This document shows, piece after piece, positions 24,953-36,715 of a stretch of DNA of 64,000 bases. This DNA is from Cucumis sativus (lineage: Eukaryota > Streptophyta > Magnoliopsida > Cucurbitales > Cucurbitaceae). The notes under the pieces are model-generated. The model did no database searches and was not told the DNA's origin. It saw only the letters and a list, made by a program, of their open reading frames with translations. Numbering within the stretch: position 1 is the first letter of the stretch; each line of letters opens with the position of its first letter. The DNA lies in contig NC_026657.2 in NCBI RefSeq assembly GCF_000004075.3, forward strand, positions 10,788,001-10,852,000, given 5' to 3'. Both the position numbers and the translations under genes were made by a program.

Positions 24953-27076
24953 CTAGTCTTTCTGTTGTTGCAAGGCAGAGGCAGCCTTCTCTGCCTCAAG
25001 CTTTCTCAGTGTTGATGAACTCAGTTTTTCACCCCCAGACTGCTCCTCAGTTACTAAATCTACAACTTCAATCTGCAAACAGAAATCACCAAATCAAGCT
25101 AATTTAATATGGAATATTTTGTACTGCAAACAAAGACGATGCGGAAAAAGGACTCAGACCTTCAGTTGCGAAAGGCCGTTTTCGGATCGCTTCTTGTTAA
25201 CCGACATGCCACCAGGTAATGTCTCTTTGCTGCAAAAGGAAAACCCAGAGACTGTTTTATTGGCTTGGATGAAAGAACATCATCAGTCATCACATCGACA
25301 GTGAATATCAAAGATTTATTAGAAAATAAAACAGCAAAGGAAAAACCTGACAACAATAGCTTCCAAAGCTTCTTCAACAATGGATGGACCATATGGATCG
25401 ACAATAGGTTCAACTCTTACCAACAGCGTGGGCTTCACAGACTGCAAAAATCGCCAAACAACATTACTTGGGCCATCCAACTAGCATTGAAAATAATATT
25501 TATTCACAAGATACGAAGCACAGCCAAGAGGGAATTCACTTCCAAGAACATATGGCAGAAAGGGCATGTTTGAGAGGATGGAATGGAATGGGTATGTAAT
25601 GGGTTTTAATTCCAAACCTGGGTTTGGATTGAGCATTTTCGCCCCGATTAATAATATTAAACTCATTCCCTACCCACAGTTTTCAGCCCAACCCTCTTTA
25701 CCACTGTTTTGTGGCTTCACAATCTAATTCTTGTTCCACCCTCAATTCCCCACCTCTCGTATTCCTAGTAATTTTGATTACATTCTAACGGGAGAGCTTA
25801 AATGTAATGAAAACTCATGAGAATTAGAAGAATGTTGGAAAATGTGAGTAATTGAAAGAATGAAACTAAGATCGTAAAACGTGAAAACAGTGAGAAGGAC
25901 TGTTGAATTGAAAACTATCAAAAATAAATGAGTTTTATATTACAAATAGGACCCAAAACGCTCATTCCAAATATGACATTCGGATTACATTACATTATAA
26001 ATTCATCCCATTACGGATCACAAACACCCAATACTTTTGATTACATTCCAACCTGCTAAACAGCCCCAAGGAGACTTCATGGTCCGTGAAATCCAGGACT
26101 GTTTCATGCAGCTAAGTCACCGTCGAAACAAACTCTTGCAAGCTTATAGTTTTATAAAAAACATTACTTCCTTGAGGATCATCCAAAGATTCAGAAGAAC
26201 AGTAATGAATGATCTTCTTGCTAAAATGAAGTACAAGAGGCAACTTTACCAATTCTCCATTAGTAGGTACAGAAAGAAAACCGGCATGCATACACAAAGG
26301 GACAAAGAAATAGCTTCTTAAATTAAGTACCTTGATATAATTTACGACATTCTGCATTCTTTCCTCAATGGGTTGTATAAGTTCCGGGAACTGCAAAACA
26401 GCAATTTAGATGACCATCTCAAACCCATGGTTCTAGAAACAAGGAAAATTTTGCCAAGGTCATAAGTCGAACAACTTTAAAAATCAAATCAAAGAAATAA
26501 CCACCTAGAGCACTTGTAATAAGTGGCAGATTGTCTCTCTTTTTATTTTACCAATTAGAGGAAAATTTTGATGTTACCAACCAGAGCAGTCTGCTGGACG
26601 AACTTTGCGCGGATAACGTGAACAGACACATAATATGTTGTAAAACTAACAAACAACACATTAAAAGTTTGCAAAACACAAAGTGAACAGATTTGTTAAA
26701 ATTAATATCAGCTAATCCAGAACTGAGTGGGAGTTCATTCAACACTTCCAAATGTAGATTAAGGAAGACTGAAAAAGATAAAGCAGCAAGAAATTTGACA
26801 GAAATGAAGTTAAGACCTTTTTTTTGCTTAGCATAGGACCATCACAAACTCCGATCCAAATCCGATCCCTTGCAAGCTCTGCTGCAGCCTGAATTCCACC
26901 ATATACCATATCTCAACAAATAACAAGAAAACATTCAAAATGAAGAAGAGAGATACCTTGAGAAAAAGACGGTGACCGTCGTGTAATCGGTCAAAAGTAC
27001 CACCAAGAACCACAGCTCCATATGAATTTGGAGGAGAGATTTTGTAATTGATTGTCGAATCCTCCGTGATAGCCAT
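24953..27076 (-). CDS. COAD: Phosphopantetheine adenylyltransferase (CoA synthesis)
   Basis: Six exons join in frame: 27076-26957, 26888-26817, 26390-26331, 25441-25347, 25229-25160 and 25072-24953, giving 178 aa, close to the plant monofunctional PPAT. The nucleotidyltransferase fold shows [12 protein letters not shown] near the N-terminus with the HxGH motif at His32-His35, then [27 protein letters not shown], and SSSTLRKLE near the end, which corresponds to the C-terminal nucleotide-binding signature. The enzyme transfers AMP from ATP to 4'-phosphopantetheine to form dephospho-CoA. The start is the first ATG after a possible leader-intron acceptor at 27084. The intron between exons 3 and 4 carries a MITE-like insertion. 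A broken partial copy of this gene lies at 42.0-42.2 kb on the other strand. Confidence 0.95.
25562..26072. mobile_element. MITE-like insertion in COAD intron 3
   Basis: The left edge reads GGGCATGTTTGAGAGGATGG and the right edge, reverse-complemented, GGGGCTGTTTAGCAGGTTGG. Both are followed by AATGGAAT/AATGTAAT, so they form imperfect inverted ends about 28 bases long. Another inner inverted start, TTGGGTGTTTGTGATCCG, suggests nesting or rearrangement. No transposase is present. A clear 8-bp target duplication was not found, so the family is uncertain (hAT-like by look). Exact ends may shift by tens of bases. Confidence 0.5.
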
Positions 27077-27083
27077 TTCTCTA

Positions 27084-28140
27084 CTCCTGGGAATCTACAT
27101 TTACACATGTGGAACCTAATTAAGTTCGTGTCAACTTATTAAACTACTTGGCTAATATCAACCTACTAATCTTCTTATTCTACTCATGTTATCATCATTA
27201 CTAACGGAAAGTCAAGTAACATCAAACCTAAAATTCATTAAAACTAAACGCTAATTAGTAGCAGGAACTGCTTAGGGAACAAAGATCATATGAAAATCCC
27301 AAAAAAACCCTTTAGCTAAAAGAATCTCTATGGCCGTAATTACCTCTAAAATCAAAGAAAAATCCTAAACCTGATAAAATTTGATTCTAAAGAAACCTGA
27401 TAAACCCCAATATTAACAAGAAAACAGAACAAAACTGAACAAAAGGCTTTGACACGAACAGTATCATATCGCAATCAGCGTGAAAAGGATTCTTATCTGT
27501 AGAGTATCTAATTCTAATTCAGAAACAATACACCTTTCTTCAATGGTTGCTGCCACTTCCCCCTCCACATATATTATGAATTTCTTTTTGTAATGACCCC
27601 AACTTTCAACCCAAATTAGGAGACGTTACTACACTTTTTCACTCTAGTCCAACGACATCATCAATCAAGTGAAACGCAAATTATCAGTCCGGAGCTACAT
27701 ATAAAAAAGTTTCAAAGATTAGAGCCTAAACTAAACGACTTCAAAACATTCCGAACAGGGAAATGAAGGTTAGCTAAAAATGGTATGGGTATTCAGATTT
27801 GAGAAAAGGCCGTAAGCAGGCGGGTCTTACTCGAATTGAAGAAGAGTAGATTCGGGGTGGTTGGGCGTCTGGTTCCCAGATATCAGATTGTTCCGTGGGT
27901 AAACGTAAAACTAGAGAAGCTGCCAATAGTGTCGCCTTTACTTTACAAGTAGACCACACTTTCGTAAATGTGTTCTTCTCGTCAATTTCGGCCGACCTCT
28001 ACACCCTTCTCCAATTTCAAAATAATCGTTTCAACAATATGGGCCGGCCCAATTTATAATCTTGGAAGCCCACATTTTGCTTCACAGGCCACCTTCACCT
28101 TCAATCTTCCAAATAGTTACAACAACAAAGATTTATAAAA
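27084..28140. other. COAD upstream region and possible leader exon
   Basis: On the minus strand an acceptor-like TTCCCAG|GAGTAG at 27084 lies eight bases before the COAD ATG, so a 5'-UTR intron with a leader exon somewhere near 27.8-28.0 kb is plausible. The donor is not identified. The T/A content rises sharply beyond 28.14 kb, which suggests the promoter edge. Confidence 0.35.
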
Positions 28141-28800
28141 AATCACAAATCACAAATCACAAATCTGTTATTTTATGATTTATTTGGTTGATTAGGTTTT
28201 GGTATTTTTTTTAGAAAATTATAACTTTATCATCATTATTAATTATATATAATTTTAAAATTAAATTTAAATTATCTTTTGTTTATATTAGACTCAATTT
28301 ATTAGATAAATCATAATTTTCTTAATTATTAATAAATATATATTTATATTTATTAATGAAATATTTATTACCTTTACGAATAATTTAAATATGGTATAAA
28401 TTACTATTTTATATTGTAATAATATTTTTAATTATACTGCAAAGTAATTATTTTCAAGCTCATACCCGAACCAAAAGTTTTTTTCTTTTTCAATTTCTAT
28501 TTCAAAAAATTATTTCCTCTTTCCTTTCAATTTGTCACTAAATATATAGTTGATCTTTTTTTTTCTTTCTTTTTTTCATTTTGTATATTATTTCTTATTC
28601 CATTTGGTAGCATATTTTTTTTTTCTTACAAAAGTTGTTCTTATGTTCCGTAGCATATATTTTGGTCACTTTTCTTCTATTTTATTTTATTTTTTATTAT
28701 TTACTTTATCTTCCTGTCATGCTCAACGTATAATTTTTATTAAATGTCATGTTATTCGTATATACTATGATATACCATTGAATAGTAAATTTATATTTTG

Positions 28801-29200
28801 TGATTTGTTACATACATACTATTGCATATATTCAAAATACATATACGTATTTTTTTTTTCATGTTCTGTGATTTTTTCCTATTGCGTATATTTACCAATA
28901 TCTAAACATATTATATATCCATTAAGTATTTTTATTTATTTATTACATTTATGTTACCGAATAATTTATTTTTGTTTTGTCATTTGTTACATATATCCAA
29001 TAATACATATATAGATTTTTTTCAAGTTTTGTATTTTTTTTTACTATATTTATATACTACTGTATACACATATTATGTATTCGATCAGTATTTTTTTTAA
29101 TTCTTACATATATACTACTACATAATACATATATTTTATATAATTTGTTGCATATATACTACTTTATATATTTAATAATACATAAATGATATGTTATATT
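28801..29200 (+). repeat. Degenerate long-period tandem repeat (about 160-180 bp)
   Basis: The words TGATTTGTTACATACATACT (28801), TCATTTGTTACATATATCCA (28979) and TAATTTGTTGCATATATACT (29141) recur at spacings of about 178 and 162. Each is followed by a T-run and ACATATTAT-type sequence. A weaker copy may precede them. The tract is extremely AT-rich and non-coding. Confidence 0.5.
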
Positions 29201-29932
29201 GAGTACCCTAATGTATTTCGAATACGAAATATAAATTCTTACTAAATTTAAATTTTTATGATTTTTTTCTTGAAATATCACTGTACCAGTCAGTCATCGA
29301 TGTTTTTCTTCTTTACCGCTTATGCTTCCCCTAGTATTCTATTATTCAACGTCTATTGCGAAGGAAATGGAATCAATATTTAACGTATTCAAACAAGGAA
29401 ACTTTTACTTTTTTTTTCTAAACCGTAACCCACGTCCCTAATTTCTTTCTTTGTCGGTCCACCTTTTATAAACAAATCGATATAAAAATATTTCGTTCGT
29501 AAAATATATATCGTATTATTCAATATATTATATAATTAGGTGAAATATATGAAAAACAATGCAAACCAAAAGAAGGAATGGACAAAGAGAGAGATTGGAA
29601 AATGAGAGAGAGATCAAGGAAATATTTTTCTTTTAACAAAACCACTCAAATAAAAATAATTAAGAAATTTTTTTTATTATAATATTACCACAATAGAATT
29701 AATCATTTACCCTACTAATCATGATCAACTTTCATTTTTCATTTTTATATTTTTAATATTTAATTAATAATAAAGATGGATAAATTGGTCATTTAGAACT
29801 TATATTTGTATAAAATATTAGTCAATTTAGAACATTTCTGAAAAATTTGGGTTAATCTTGTAATATGGTATACCATTTTAGAGTATCTTGGCTAAAGACC
29901 CTTACAACAATGGTGATTGTCATTTTATGAAT

Positions 29933-30142
29933 AATAATTAAAAATATAACAACATTTAAAACAAATTGCAAATATAATAAAACCTGATAGACTTATATTG
30001 TTGATAAACTTGTATGATTTATTAATAATAGATCATGAATATTTGTAACACTGTCTATCGATGATAGAGTTATATCGATAGAATTTAACAATTTTTGTTC
30101 TTTTTGCAATTTTTTAAAATGTTGCTATATATTTAATTATTT
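29933..30142. mobile_element. MITE with about 40-bp inverted ends (family A)
   Basis: The left end AATAATTAAAAATATAACAA pairs with the right end read backwards, AATAATTAAATATATAGCAA. The match continues through CATTTTAAAA..AATTGCAAA, giving roughly 40 bases of inverted repeat. The middle holds ATAGACTTATATTG and TATCGATGATAGAG words. A relative with the same ends lies at 57671-57890. It has no coding capacity. Confidence 0.65.
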
Positions 30143-30242
30143 TAAATCTAATCGCTAAACGTGCTATCAATTTTCTAACACAACTTAGATCGGGAACTGA
30201 AAGGGTATTTTATGATTGTTTGAGCTTTATCTACCAGTTTCT

Positions 30243-30343
<101 letters not shown>

Positions 30344-30374
30344 AGCACAAATTCTTAAAATAACGAAATTAAAG

Positions 30375-31430
30375 GTATGTTTGGTAATGTTTTTGTTATA
30401 CGTTTCATGTTTCCTGCTCTTTTTTAGAACAAAAAACATAAATATGTTTGATAACAATTTTTTGTTTCTTGAAAAAAATAAACATAAAAGAAAATTGCTT
30501 TAATAACTGTTTTTTGTTTTCTAATTTTATTCGAGGTTTATTTTTTATTTTATTCGTGTTATTTTATTCACATTTACTTCAATTAAATGTTACACCATTC
30601 ACCTTATCAAGCTTAAATAGGGAGGTCTTCTGGTAATCTTATTGATATCTGAATGACAGAGCTGGCGAGGATGAAAACAAAAATTCACGGCGAAAACCCA
30701 CAAATTAGATCTTGCAAAAACCCAGATATGCACAAAAAGGAAAAGAAAAACTCAGATCCAGCGAAGAGGAAGACAACAAAGACGATGAGAAGAAGAGGAA
30801 GATGATGATTATTTGGAGAAAACGATGGAGATAAAAGGAAGAAAAAGAAAATTGCGAAAATAGAAATGAAAAAGGAAGTAGAAAAATACTTGAGAAAAGT
30901 AAAAAGAAATTAATAAAAATAATTGAGAAAAACAAAAACAAAAAAAATAAGAAACGAAAAAGAAAACGAATAAAAATAATTGTGAAACGAAAAAAAAGAA
31001 ACAAAAAAAGGAAACTAATAAATGAGAAATGGAAAAAGAAACCAATAAAAATTATAAATGGAAAATGAAACCAATAAAAATAGTTGAAAAACGAAAAAGA
31101 AAACCAATAAAAATAAGAAAAATGAAACTAACATAAATAATTGAAAAACGAAAAAGAGAACCAATAAAAGTAACTTATAAATGAAAAATGAAACTAGTAA
31201 AATAATTGAGAAATGGAACCTAAAATTAAAGAAACTAATTCAGAAAAAAAAAATGAAACCGATAAAAATAATTGAGAAATGAAACCGAACAAACTAATTT
31301 TTTATGTTTTCAATATTTACTTATAAAATGAAAAACGTTTCTAATTTTCTTAGAAACGAGCCCTTATCAAACACTTATGTTTCTTAAAAATGAAAACAAA
31401 AATAGGAAACATGGCCTATATTTTGTTCTG
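30375..31430. mobile_element. Possible large non-autonomous element with TGTTTGRTAA ends
   Basis: The left edge has GGTATGTTTGGTAATGTTTT, while the right edge reverse-complemented gives AAGTGTTTGATAAGGGCTCG. Both are followed by TTTC-rich sequence. Edges of this kind are frequent in plant non-autonomous elements. The interior is purine-rich and repetitive (see 30830-31300). No target duplication was confirmed. Confidence 0.4.
30830..31300 (+). repeat. Purine-rich degenerate minisatellite
   Basis: Units of roughly 30-40 bases built on CCAATAAAAATAATTGAGAA followed by ACGAAAAAGAAA or TGAAA recur many times with variation. The plus strand is nearly free of long pyrimidine runs, so the opposite strand reads as artificial Phe/Leu/Ser-rich frames. 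It is non-coding. Confidence 0.65.
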
Positions 31431-31570
31431 TTTTCAATAATTTCTTGTAAATTGAAAAAAAAAAAAACTATCTTTTTTCCTAATGGTTACTTATAAAAAA
31501 GTTCTAAATTTTTTATTGAATAGGAAATGTTTATTGAATTTTAGTTTAAAAAAAGTTCTAAATTTCTCGC

Positions 31571-32056
31571 CTTATAACCTACTTAAAAATCCTAGTCAAA
31601 GTTTTTTCTAAACAAGTTGTTCACCCTTGTAAGCATAAAATTAAGCAAGGATGTGATCTCAAAAAAATTATACTTGCGTTAACACAATACGAATGCAGAA
31701 GCCATAAAGAAGATACAAACTAAGGATGAACAAAAAGAGGGATACCAACAAAATACCAAGTCAATCCATAAATTCTAGTTGTCACTACACATATCAACTA
31801 ACAAAACAGTTAAATCTAAAAGTTTCAAGGAATTCAAACCTGTTCATCTTTAGAATCCATTAATTTCTGTTTATACAACTCCAACAATCCAGGAACCTGC
31901 TCCTTATGAGGGTTGATCATTTTTTCTATGAAACAGTTTTCAGAAGACTTAAAAAACAAAGAAAAATTGGCGTACTTCTTAATCAAACCCTTTGACAGCA
32001 AAACTTGATAAACATGGCCTCTAGGCAAAAGCCTCTTCTTCAAACTAAGAAGCGTA
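31571..32056 (-). pseudogene. 3' stub of an mTERF gene (tandem duplicate)
   Basis: The minus strand 32043-31834 encodes MKKRLLPRGHVYQVLLSKGL ... LLELYKQKLMDSKDEQV, which matches the last 70 residues of the neighbouring mTERF proteins and nothing upstream. The downstream flank (31571-31830) also matches the flank of the next gene at about 32137-32390, for example GTAAGCATAAAAT followed by CAAGGATGTGATCTC. So a segment of about 480 bp was duplicated locally. Homology stops near 32056, inside the gene body. It is a truncated host gene copy and probably not functional on its own. Confidence 0.8.
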
Positions 32057-32389
32057 ATTTTTATAGCATTTTTACCTTTTTAATGCATCAATAAATTTAT
32101 AATTAAGCAACCATTTTCTTTTTTGTTTCTATTGCCTTGTAACCTACCTTTTACTGAAAACCTAGTCAAAGTTTTTTCTAATTAAAAATTTGTTCACCCT
32201 TGTAAGCATAAAATAAACAAGGATGTGATCTCAAAAAAATTATATTTACGTTAACACAATACGAATGCAGAAGCCGTAAAGGAGATGCAAACCAAGAATG
32301 GACAAAAATAGGGATACCAACTCAATCTACTACACATATCAACTAACAAGACAGTTTAGTTATTAAAATTTCAAGGAGATCGAACCTGT

Positions 32390-33469
32390 TCATCTACTAG
32401 AATCTATTAACTTCTTCTCATACAACTCCAACAATCCAGGAATCTGCTCCTTATGAGGGTTGATGATTTTTTCTATGAAATGCTTTTCAGGAGACTTCAA
32501 CATGAAAGGAAGATTCTGGTGCTTTTTAATCAAACCCTTTGACAGCAAAACTTCATAAACATGGCCTCTAGGCAAAAGCCTCTTCTTCAAACTAAGTTGA
32601 AGTAAAATTGGTCTTTCAGCAAGGAAAGATGATTCGTATTCCATTTTATTGACAAGAAAATCCATTGCATTATTAATCTTATCCACAGAAAATGTCATAC
32701 ACCGTGGATGCTTTCTAAAAGCTACACGGATCTCTTCTTCAGATAATCCCCATTTCCTATAAACTTCAACCTTCTTATCCCATGTAGATTTGGTCATTGA
32801 TCGCAGACAAAAAACAGCATCAACAAAATGCAATTGTTGAGTGTTGAATCCAATTTCCTTAACTCTCTCTACAGTCTCCTTGAATTGGATGGAATTTGTC
32901 AAGAACACTCTAGGCTGGTACTGAAGATATTTTAAAATATTTGAATCCGGCACTCCAATTTGTTTCAGAATTTCAATATTGGGACCAAGACAAATTCGAA
33001 GATCCTTAGAGAGAATACTCACAGAATGTTTTATGGTAGCCAGAGTCTTCTCCTCACTTCCAAGCACGGCTTGAAGGTAATTAAAGGCTGGAATAATTCG
33101 TTCGTTTAAACTTTTTGATAAAACCCAAGGATCGGAACGTAATATTTCGAAAATCTCTGAGGAAGAATGAGCTTTAGATTGAAAAAACAACAATTTGGGC
33201 AACAGGGTTTTCTCGGGGTTAGAAGAAAGAATTGGAGGATACCTGTTGGCAAGGTAAGAGATTTGTGATTCAGAGAATCCATGATTCGCAAGTAAATCAA
33301 TTGCAGCCTTCCCTTTGTTATTGAGCTGAACAGCATTAGAAGGCAACGAAGCAGATTTCGGAGATGATACAATCTCAGAAGAGGTGGATAGGCATGTTGC
33401 GGAAAATCCGTGAGAAGAGACTGAGGATGGAGATCTAAGAAGAAGGAGTCTGCGAAAGAAGTTAGACAT
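32390..33469 (-). CDS. mTERF-domain protein 1 of the cluster
   Basis: A single exon of 359 aa. The N-terminus MSNFFRRLLLLRSPSSVSSH is rich in Arg, Ser and Leu, as expected of a mitochondrial (or plastid) presequence. The body is built from mTERF motifs, about 30-35 residues each, such as NHGFSESQISYLANRYPPIL, LLFFQSKAHSSSEIFEILRS and KWGLSEEEIRVAFRKHP. The C-terminus is LLELYEKKLIDSSR. mTERF proteins bind organellar nucleic acids and affect transcription, splicing or translation. Plant genomes carry tandem clusters like this one. The stop lies four bases before a donor-like ACAG|GTTCGA that all copies share. This is the most diverged of the four intact genes. The exact organelle and target are unknown. 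Confidence 0.92.
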   Translation of the reverse strand: MSNFFRRLLLLRSPSSVSSHGFSATCLSTSSEIVSSPKSASLPSNAVQLNNKGKAAIDLLANHGFSESQISYLANRYPPILSSNPEKTLLPKLLFFQSKAHSSSEIFEILRSDPWVLSKSLNERIIPAFNYLQAVLGSEEKTLATIKHSVSILSKDLRICLGPNIEILKQIGVPDSNILKYLQYQPRVFLTNSIQFKETVERVKEIGFNTQQLHFVDAVFCLRSMTKSTWDKKVEVYRKWGLSEEEIRVAFRKHPRCMTFSVDKINNAMDFLVNKMEYESSFLAERPILLQLSLKKRLLPRGHVYEVLLSKGLIKKHQNLPFMLKSPEKHFIEKIINPHKEQIPGLLELYEKKLIDSSR

Positions 33470-33847
33470 GAGTGCAAGAAGTGGGAGGAGAAGGAAGAGT
33501 GAGGTGTTGGTACCTTGTTGAGAAGAAGAATGAGAGAAGAGAGAAGAGAAAAGGGCAGGGCGGCGGCGCGCGGAGGTTAGGGATTTTGATGGGAAATCGT
33601 CGAAAATAGCTTTATATATATATATATATAATGGGCAAAATCAATCAAATTGAAAATTTGTAAATATATATAACATCATAGTTCATTGGTGAATTTATGC
33701 AATCTTCCATATTTATATTTAAGTTTTGTTTAACCTAAGGAAGAAAACTTTTTATCTTCAACATATATATATTTTTATAACGATATATAATAATGACAAA
33801 TTTTTCGCGTTTTTGTTTCCATATTTATTAACTGTCATAGAATGTTA

Positions 33848-34400
33848 GGTTAAATTTTTTTTCTTTTTTTCTTTTCTTTTCTTTTTCCTTTTTCTTTTTC
33901 CTTTTTCTTTCTTTTCCCTATTTCCTTCTTCCTCCCCGTGCGTCCTTCCCCTTCTCCCCAGCCGCAACCGCCGCGCCTCTTCTCCTTCCTCCCGTACGCC
34001 GCGACGACTCCACCGTCTCCTTCTCCCTTCCCTTCCGTTTCCTTCCCGCCGCAGCCCAGCCGCAACCAGTCGTCTTTCTCTTCCGTTTTCTTTCCGTCGC
34101 AGCCCAGCCGTAGCCCGCGATCTGCCGTCTCCATCTCCGGCTCGCGAAGCAACCTTGCAGCAGTCATCCCGCATGCCGATCTGCCGTCTCCATCGCCGGT
34201 TCTGTCTTCGTCGAAGCCCGAGCCGCCGTGTGAACCAGTAACCGCCACGTTCGCCGCTCACAACCGCCGTAAAGCCAGCCGCGCAACCTTCGTTCCAACC
34301 GCTGCACTGCCGCGCGATTCTCCGGCCACGTCTTCTTTAGCCGACCGCTGACCGACCCACACTTAGGATTTTGCTGCGAGTTCGACAGTCGTGCGTTGAG
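33848..34400 (+). other. GC-rich island with CT-rich start, unassigned
   Basis: A T/C-only tract (33853-33930) runs into strongly GC-rich sequence, very unlike its AT-rich surroundings. Internal direct repeats occur: GCAGCCCAGCCG twice and GATCTGCCGTCTCCATC twice. Both strands are open (Pro/Ser-rich on plus, Arg/Gly-rich on minus), which reflects composition and not two genes. It ends close to a donor-like ATCGAG|GTAAGG near 34530. It could be a leader exon of a captured gene or part of a repeat. I cannot decide. Confidence 0.4.
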
Positions 34401-36059
34401 TGTTGGGAGTAACCTTGGGCTCCCTTAAATTCACAACCAAATTGTGAATTGTTGAGGGTTCAGTTCGCCAATATTTCGGATTTGATTCATTGGATTTAGT
34501 CGATTGAAGAATTTGCATAGAAATCGAGGTAAGGGATTTTCTACTGGACTCAATTGTGATTGTGAACTGTATGTGTGTTGAATGTATACTGTGGTTTGAC
34601 TGAAAATATATATGAATGCATGTGAATTGAAGTAGACATAACGTCGAATGTATATCGTGAATGTCATGGAAGATATATATAAGTGTGTGTATGTTGACAG
34701 GACAAAGATTGTAGATTGTGTTGGTATGAGATATAGATATGAACTTGTGATTCTCGTTTAGATTGGGTGTACGATTACGCTAAAGTATGATTGGGTTAAT
34801 AAGGATTGGCCTGTTTCTTGTTTGTTGTTTTTTCTTAGTAATGGTAGTGTGTGAAAGGGAATTTGATAACTCTATATATTGTTTAATTATGGTTTTGAAT
34901 TCTGTTTTGTGTCTTTAAAAGGACGTTGAACTTCAAAATCGTTTTAATAGGGTCCTTGAACTTTGATTTTTTCTTTAGGGGAAGGGGTGTGTAAGGGATT
35001 TTGATTTTAGTCATTGAATGCCAGTGTGTAGCGCCCACCTCCAGGTGACGGATTTTCAGCAGCCACCGTCGCCCTCTTCCAATTTTGTTTTCGACAACCC
35101 TCTCTATTCTATGTTGCTGTTTCCAATGGGGTTGTATTATCTTCTGGAGTATACATGTTGGATTTGTTGTAGATGTAGCCATGGTTTCCTCCTTCGTTGC
35201 TTATTCTTAACTTCATGTAACTTATAGCCATCTAATTCGTTTCTTCTTCCTATTTTTTCTCCTCTTCTAATGGCATCTTTCATTCTCTACATCCAACTTG
35301 CGCAACCGTGATATATTCTCCAAGGTAAGTATCTCTTTAATGGACGTCAAAAGACTGCATCTTGAAAAATGATTTCATCCAAGATATATTCATATGGGCT
35401 TTTTTATTCCTTTGAAAGAATGTCATTCATATATTACACATCCTTATACCTGAGTTTACAAGGTTGTTATAGTACTTTCGCGTTTCATGAGTGAAAAGAT
35501 AGAATCAAGTTGCGGAATTACGTTCATTTTTAGAGCTCTTAAGTGATTGAAGATAGTTGATGTATATTTATTTTCTCAAAAGTCACATTTTTTGCAAGTT
35601 TGGTTTACTTTGGATTTATTAAAGATAATACCAGTTCACTTATTGATTCCATTCATTCCCGAAAAAATTCTTTAAAAAAATTTAGTTTAACACCAAGAAT
35701 CGCTTTGAGGATTTATCTCCTTAAGGGTTGTCGGAACCATATACTGAACATCTACAATACGTTTGATCATAGTTAACTTTACAATGATCTAGTTGATAGT
35801 CTTCCTATTTGTTGAGCTTCTCTTTTAGATTGAAGGAAAGGGAAAGACTTGGCTAGGTTGTGGCAAGCAAACTTCTTCGCTATTATGTGGAGAAATTTAG
35901 AGGGGAGGCTAGGGAGTTAGAGAGTTTTTTTGGAAAAAAAAAAAGAGACGGGACTTTACATTAAGAGAATGAAAAAAAAGACCAATGTTCAAAGAAGTGA
36001 AAAAGAGCAACATAGCACAAAAAAAAGACATAGGAACATAATGCAAAAAGTAAGCTAGA
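34401..36059. other. Region without recognisable gene
   Basis: T-rich, intron-like DNA on the plus strand. A donor-like site near 34530 suggests transcription of some kind. No open frame resembles a known family. Confidence 0.4.
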
Positions 36060-36275
36060 GAGGTGATAAGGATAATTAGTATATTTTAGTTAATTGGTTA
36101 ATTGTCTTATTTTCCTGTAAGGCTATAGATAGCCAATTTAGAGTGTATTTGAACCTCTTGAATATCTTTCCAATATAGAACGTTGTTCTTGGAGAGCTTT
36201 TTCTCATCTCTAAGGAATGAGATTTCTCTTGTTCCAGAATGGATTTGGCATGGTACTCCAACCTGCTGCATCAAG
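36060..36275 (+). mobile_element. LTR-like fossil fragment (tentative)
   Basis: The stretch has the look of a plant copia-type LTR: AT-rich leader, CTATAGATAGCC promoter-like box, CTTGAATATCTTTCCAATA and GAATGAGATTTCTCTTGTTC, then GGCATGGTACTCC resembling a primer-binding border. No partner repeat was seen nearby, so it is at best a solitary, worn piece. The family assignment is weak. Confidence 0.3.
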
Positions 36276-36715
36276 AGGTTTAATTATTCAGTTTGGGCAT
36301 TGATCACTAGGACTTTTTGTAATTGTGATAATGATCTTGTTCTTTTTTATTAGATTGTTTTATGTGATTAGTCATTGACTCCTTTTTATGAGTATTACGT
36401 CTTTTTTTTGTTTTTCTTATTGCAATTTGGTTTTGGTATTTCTGTTGTATGTCTTTTTATTATTATTATTTGCAATTTGGTTTTGGTATTTCTGTTATGA
36501 ATAGAGTTTTGTTTGCCCTTGGTTCTTTTATTTTTTCAATAAACGTTCGGTTGCTTAAATAAAATGGTTCTCTGGACAGAAGTGAATTGTGAGTTTACTG
36601 AATTTGGTAAATTTAGAAGCATTCCTCTGTGCATCCTCTAGTAGATTTTGGATTTTCCTCTTCCACTGTAATGGAATTGGACCGAGAAAAGTTAATGTGT
36701 TCCAGTTATTTTACG

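Noticed and set aside
27774-27959. 61-codon frame upstream of COAD
   Set aside because: No conserved features. More likely leader or promoter DNA of COAD.
28550-29014. 154-codon Phe/Tyr/Ile-rich open frame
   Set aside because: It is a product of T-rich tandem-repeat DNA; composition explains it.
33845-34351. Arg/Gly-rich and Pro/Ser-rich proteins on opposite strands
   Set aside because: Both follow from GC-rich low-complexity DNA. No domain is recognisable on either strand.
36300-36320. CACTAGGAC as the left end of the CACTA element
   Set aside because: Beyond CACTAG it does not match the right end and has no subterminal AACTGTCG words nearby.
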